A program made the position numbers and the translations under genes. Positions 59,950-64,000 of a stretch of 64,000 nt of DNA are shown here, in pieces. Numbering within the stretch: the stretch's first letter is position 1; each line of letters opens with the position of its first letter. The DNA lies in the NCBI GenBank assembly GCA_026745465.1, contig JACYXH010000310.1:3828501-3892500 (forward strand), in the 5' to 3' direction. A model generated the notes under the pieces. The model ran no database searches, was not told the DNA's origin, and saw nothing but the letters and a program-made list of their open reading frames with translations. This stretch comes from Lota lota. Its lineage: Eukaryota > Chordata > Actinopteri > Gadiformes > Lotidae.

Positions 59950-60948
59950 GTTAGGAGTGGAGAGGACGTGGGACGAAGCGTCTTTTATAAAAAAATTACC
60001 GAGCAGCTTTGAAGCAGTTGATTACTTTTACGATTATTCACAATGTCAAATTGTTTTTAACAAAAGCAATGGCTGCAGTGAAAAATTGTTTTAAGATTAG
60101 ATGTCAAATTCATTAAAAAGCTACCGCTAGTATGCTATCGCTATTACTATCTGTGTGAATGTGTTTCCAACCGGGTGAGTGCAAGACTCTTTTTTTTTAT
60201 AGTAAAATGTGAGTTTCAATGTCGCAGTTGCAATGAATTTCTATTACTTGAAAAGAATTGTCTGACTTCCACACAACTAACTTTTTTTTAAATAAAATGT
60301 CTGTGACAGCATATGCAGATTAGATTTTCCTCTCACCTCCTGGTCATTATTTATTCAGTATCACTACCTCATGGTCCCATTTAATGAGGAAAAAGATCGC
60401 CACCATAATTCCTTCCATGGATCCCAAGGGAACTCTGAATCACTTGCTGGGCCTTTATTAAAACATCCCGTAGGTACTCATTTTATAGTGGTCCCATATA
60501 GAGTCTATAAACGTCCTTTACCTACCCAAGAGGAAGTAGCCATAATGCTAACGGAAAGAACGCTCCACCTTGAAGCAGCACAAAGAGCCCATAAAATGTA
60601 TGCTGACAGTGAGTGACTACCCACGGCCAGCCAGACTTAGTCTAAATGGCCTGGTTCTTGGCACTAGTAAACGCGTATCATACACGCATGAAACAGCTTC
60701 ATACAGAGACTAGAATAAGGCTTAGCACACGTGTACACATGCACAGGCGCATTGGCAAATTGAGAGCGCTATTGAGCAGTATGTATGAAGAGTCTGGCCC
60801 GCAAAGCGGGTTGACCGCCAACAGCTATCGTCCAGTAAGTGCCACCAGTTCAATCCTCGCCATTCTTTAGTCTCCATCCTATTCAATGAGCACATTGAAT
60901 CCTACAGCACGATGTCCGAAACATTTTAAACACTCTATAGAGTTTTAA
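59889..60948 (+). CDS. unrecognised compact multi-exon gene candidate
   Basis: Five plus-strand blocks (59889-59949, 60101-60174, 60359-60608, 60668-60834, 60871-60948) join in frame through GT/AG boundaries, giving 630 nt (209 codons plus stop). The ATG is at 59889 or 59904 (MDDQRREDPYDSF, good context). The middle block reads MVPFNEEKDRHHNSFHGSQG onward, the fourth is basic and probably helical (YHTRMKQLHTETRIRLSTR). I do not recognise the family. Weak points: introns of 59 and 36 nt are below normal spliceosomal size, and block 2 rests on a modest acceptor. If the 36-nt intron is kept, the frame ends at 60870. It could be a real small gene, an eroded inserted sequence, or a run of coincidences. 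Confidence 0.4.
60101..60174 (+). CDS. candidate gene, second block
   Basis: 74 nt after gttttaagattag; a shorter version starting at 60131 keeps the same frame. Donor gtgagt is a perfect consensus. Reads VKFIKKLPLVCYRYYYLCEC and on to VSNR. Confidence 0.3.
60359..60608 (+). CDS. candidate gene, third and longest block
   Basis: 250 nt after a strong acceptor (cattatttattcag), ending at donor gtgagt. Open throughout; includes HPVGTHFIVVPYRVYKRPLP and a charged segment EEVAIMLTERTLHLEAAQRA. This is the best-supported block. Confidence 0.45.
60668..60834 (+). CDS. candidate gene, fourth block
   Basis: 167 nt after ggttcttggcactag, ending at gtaagt. Arg/His/Leu-rich, including RLSTRVHMHRRIGKLRALLS and SMYEESGPQSGLTANSYRP. 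Confidence 0.4.
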
Positions 60949-60996
60949 ACAATGTGTTGAATTTATATACTACTGTATAAATATATTTCCATTCAC

Positions 60997-61350
60997 TCAA
61001 ACCTTTGGCGCGTGCGATGCCAGACCCTCCGCTTCGGGCGCCGGTCTGGCATCGCCACAGTGTCTCTTCAGTAGCTTCTCCGACATGTTCTGCTTCCAGC
61101 GGCCCGCGCTGACCAGCGACGGCCACTTGAGCAAGCCGAAGCTCAGGTTCAGCCCCTTGCCCAGGCTGCCGAGGTCCGGGGCCCAGCCCCGCAGCACCTC
61201 CATGGACAGCCGCTTCTCCAGGGGGTGGCCCTCCGGGCCCTGGGAGTTCGACGGGGACAGCAGGTTGGGCGCGCTGCCCCCGTGCGCGGTGTGGCCCATG
61301 GGCAAGCCGTCGCCCACACTGTCCCAGCGGCGCTTGCCGGTGAAGGTCAT
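60997..61350 (-). CDS. GC-rich ORF, alternative dlg2 first exon or separate small gene
   Basis: ATG at 61350; 117 codons to TGA at 60997. Third codon positions are mostly G or C, unlike the AT-rich surroundings. It reads MTFTGKRRWDSVGDGLPMGH, then RLSMEVLRGWAPDLGSLGKG, LNLSFGLLKWPSLVSAGRW and MSEKLLKRHCGDA. I do not recognise a family. A possible donor (CCAAAG|gtttga at 61002) would splice in phase 0 to the common dlg2 exon ASPAP, making it another dlg2 N-terminus; if unspliced it is a complete small protein. The codon bias and CpG promoter-like upstream make it likely to be expressed in one of these forms. Confidence 0.5.
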   Translation of the reverse strand: MTFTGKRRWDSVGDGLPMGHTAHGGSAPNLLSPSNSQGPEGHPLEKRLSMEVLRGWAPDLGSLGKGLNLSFGLLKWPSLVSAGRWKQNMSEKLLKRHCGDARPAPEAEGLASHAPKV

Positions 61351-61559
61351 CGGGCTTACGGAGAACCAACACTGCTCGTAGATTGATATCCAAACCCACC
61401 GAAGAGCAGACCGCACTGCGCTCTCTCCTACAGAGCAAACAGCATCCTCTCTACGACCTGTTTGGAAATAATTCCCCAGGAAGCAGAACCCCCCCCCCCT
61501 AAAAGTGAAGTAATTTCCCCAAGGGTGGGGGGGTTCAGATGGAAGAGAAGCCAGCGCTC

Positions 61560-61640
61560 AGCTACGCTAGCCGGTGACGTGCGCCGCGATTGGACCGCGT
61601 CCGTGGCGCATTCCAAGTGAACACAAAGTCCACGCAGAGA
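61560..61640 (-). promoter_or_regulatory. CpG-rich promoter-like stretch
   Basis: Contains several CpG sites, a CRE-like tgacgt at 61575-61580 and an inverted CCAAT box (attgg, 61589-61593). It lies about 210-290 bp upstream of the 61350 start codon in its orientation. Confidence 0.4.
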
Positions 61641-63149
61641 CGACTTTGTGTCTCTGGGAGGGGGCGGGGGGTGGGGGGGAGATAACGAGGAGGAGGTGGG
61701 GAGACGCTCCCAAACTGACTGGCTAGACACACCCGTTTCCTCTTCTCTACGGTGCAGCTCGGTCTGTACAGTGCCCCCGTCCCCCCCGCTCCATCTGCAC
61801 TCTAAAGTATCGAAGAATGCCGATGACTTGCCGGGAAACAGACGAACGACCCCAGCACACTAAAGTGGTCAGTAGAGCGGGGGGATAGCGACAAATAAAG
61901 AATAACTCAACAAAAAAAACACCAGAGTGACACATATTCAATATATCTGATTGGTGGAGAGCTGCAGTGGCTGGGCAAACAGAGGTGGATTCGATTGGAT
62001 TAGGTGGGGGAGGGGGTGTCAGTTGGTTGGTGGTGGGTGTGTGTGTGTGTGTGTGTGTGTGGGGGGGGGGAGTGTTCCAACGATGTAAATCACATGGAGG
62101 CATAATTAATGCCGCAGGGAAGTCTGCTCTGACAGGAGGCCAAAACTAGATTAGACGTGGATCAATGGAGCGCACCAGGAGGAAGAGACCAGGCCCGCCA
62201 TTGTGTCGGGCGATGTGCACGATGTGCAAACACACACAAACGCACACGTACAGACACGCACACAAATAAGAAAAAATATTGAATCCAAGTTAAGAAAATA
62301 CCTGACGGCAGGGATGACTTGAAATGTGCAGAGATAACCAACCGGAAAAGAATCGAAGCGTACAGCTTTGGACTGACCTTTGGGGTCTTTTTTGGTGTCT
62401 CCGTTTCAAAGTGAAGCAACGCCAAGGACGTCGTGCCTCTTTAATCTCCCCAGCTCACACTCCTTGCCTGCTGGCCCTGGCTAGGGGACCCTCCTAGGTG
62501 CTCACCATGGCCCTGTAGTGCCAGGCTAGGATGGCTCTAGGGGGGAGGGAGGGTGAGTGTGTGTGTGGTTGGGTGTGTGGTGGGGGGTTCAGGCACATCC
62601 AGAAACAGCTCTATGTCCCAGGGTCTCAAATGGCTCTAATGCCACTGCCGTTGGCCCTGTCTCCTCTCAACGTTTTATTTATTTTTTCATCCCCAAAGGC
62701 TCAGAGGATTAGCAATGTCTGGCCCGTCACCGATAACCATTAAAATAAACTGTACATACAAATACACAGAGAAGCATGCAGACACACGCACACACACGCA
62801 CACAAAACACACCTAGAATATGGAGTACAAAATTGTACAAAACATAAATGTCATCAAGTGAAAAAATACATTGATCTCAGCAATACCCACAAAAACTAAA
62901 ATAAACTACAACAAATACACACACATCAAACCCACACACAGGGAAATGATTAATTTGCTAGGGGGTATTTACCCTTTTAGGCCCTCTTTGCTGGTTAGCT
63001 AACATTTGACCTGGTAGAAAGCACACACTGCTCTGCTGCTAATGCAGCCTGAGTGCGTTTCCATTACCAGTATGGCTGGGAGAGAGTAGACCAATAGGAA
63101 TAAGAATAGCTCAGGCAGGTAAGAGGAAGTCAGAGCCCAGAGTGGGAGG

Positions 63150-63283
<134 letters not shown>

Positions 63284-63642
63284 AAGAGAGAGAGACAGAG
63301 AGGTATTTTGGTTGATAGAACGGATTAGACTAAGAGGAGGACGGTATAAGGGGAAAGTAGAGGAACTACATGGTGAGCAGTAATAACATATTTATTTCCA
63401 AAGAGTACGCCATTGGCAGTTGAGATATACAATTATTGTTTAATGTATGTTACTTAAACGGCATAAAATATTTTCAATCAGAAAGCATAACACACAACAC
63501 TAATATAATCTATTTTACAGTCCAGTCCATTTACACTTAACTTAACAACCAACTTGCCTAGGTAAGTGCCAAGTAGCAGAGTACGTTGTGACTTGACTAC
63601 ACTCACAACACAAACAATTTTGAAGAAAGGTAAAAGCTGATC

Positions 63643-63695
63643 CCTAGAGCCGCACAGTTTGGGTCAACAATCGCATCTTTTAAAACATGACCTGC
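63643..63695. repeat. possible hAT element end fragment
   Basis: ctagagccgcacagtttggg followed by tcaacaatcgcatctttt resembles the terminal sequence of hAT-type fish repeats and, loosely, the end of the element at 46118. Confidence 0.35.
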
Positions 63696-64000
63696 AACCA
63701 CAATGGACCACACAAAGCTTTTCGTATCGACAGAGCGCTGTTCTGGCAAAATACAAATACTAATAAAAATACCAAGTTGACAGAAAAGAAAATACTAAAA
63801 GAACGGCAAAGGACAACCTCTTAAATCTGGACCGCAGCATTTCCAATTGTATTCTCATAGATTGGATTTTTGCAGCGCCATCAACCACTGACGCGGCCAG
63901 TGGAAACACTTAGCATACTGAATAGTTGGCTGCACACTATCAGTGAGAACACCCCCCCCCCCCACACTCCTCCATCTTCTTGCTCGGCTAATGTTTACTT

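Overview
This is vertebrate nuclear DNA, most likely from a ray-finned (teleost) fish. The genes are split into many short exons with GT/AG junctions. Introns and spacers are AT-rich and packed with very long (CA)n and (GA)n microsatellites, tRNA-derived SINE pieces, a LINE tail and MITE-like elements. The species cannot be fixed from the sequence alone.

Two conserved genes, both on the minus strand, account for most of the coding sequence. (1) bbx, the HMG-box transcription factor bobby sox, lies at about 0.25-11.5 kb. Its ATG is at 6055 and its coding exons run down to 251; the last exons lie off the left edge. A TATA-like box and a splice donor near 11.5 kb suggest a non-coding first exon. 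(2) dlg2 (PSD-93/chapsyn-110, a synaptic MAGUK scaffold) lies at 55735-21660. Twenty-two exons were placed by hand from phase-matched splice sites and family similarity. They encode a variable N-terminus, PDZ1, PDZ2, a linker with cassette exons, PDZ3, SH3, HOOK and guanylate-kinase-like domains, and the stop codon. With both linker cassettes the exons total 2799 nt (932 codons plus stop), a multiple of three; without them 2583 nt (860 codons plus stop).

Between the two genes (about 11.5-21.3 kb) are mostly non-coding DNA, a DYRK-kinase-like orphan exon at 15.9-16.1 kb, a LINE tail at 16.7 kb, and probably a long dlg2 3' UTR.

Upstream of the dlg2 N-terminal exon are two unexplained coding signals. 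A compact set of plus-strand blocks at 59.9-60.9 kb has open frames with matching splice phases and could be a small gene I do not recognise. A GC-rich minus-strand ORF at 61.0-61.35 kb sits below a CpG-rich promoter-like stretch and may be an alternative dlg2 first exon or a separate gene. A third signal, codon-like sequence fused in frame just before PDZ3, suggests a short dlg2 isoform starting at 37120.

Several dinucleotide arrays sit just upstream of dlg2 splice acceptors, where in the transcript they read as CU or UG repeats and may affect splicing. All similarity statements come from memory of the families; no search was run.
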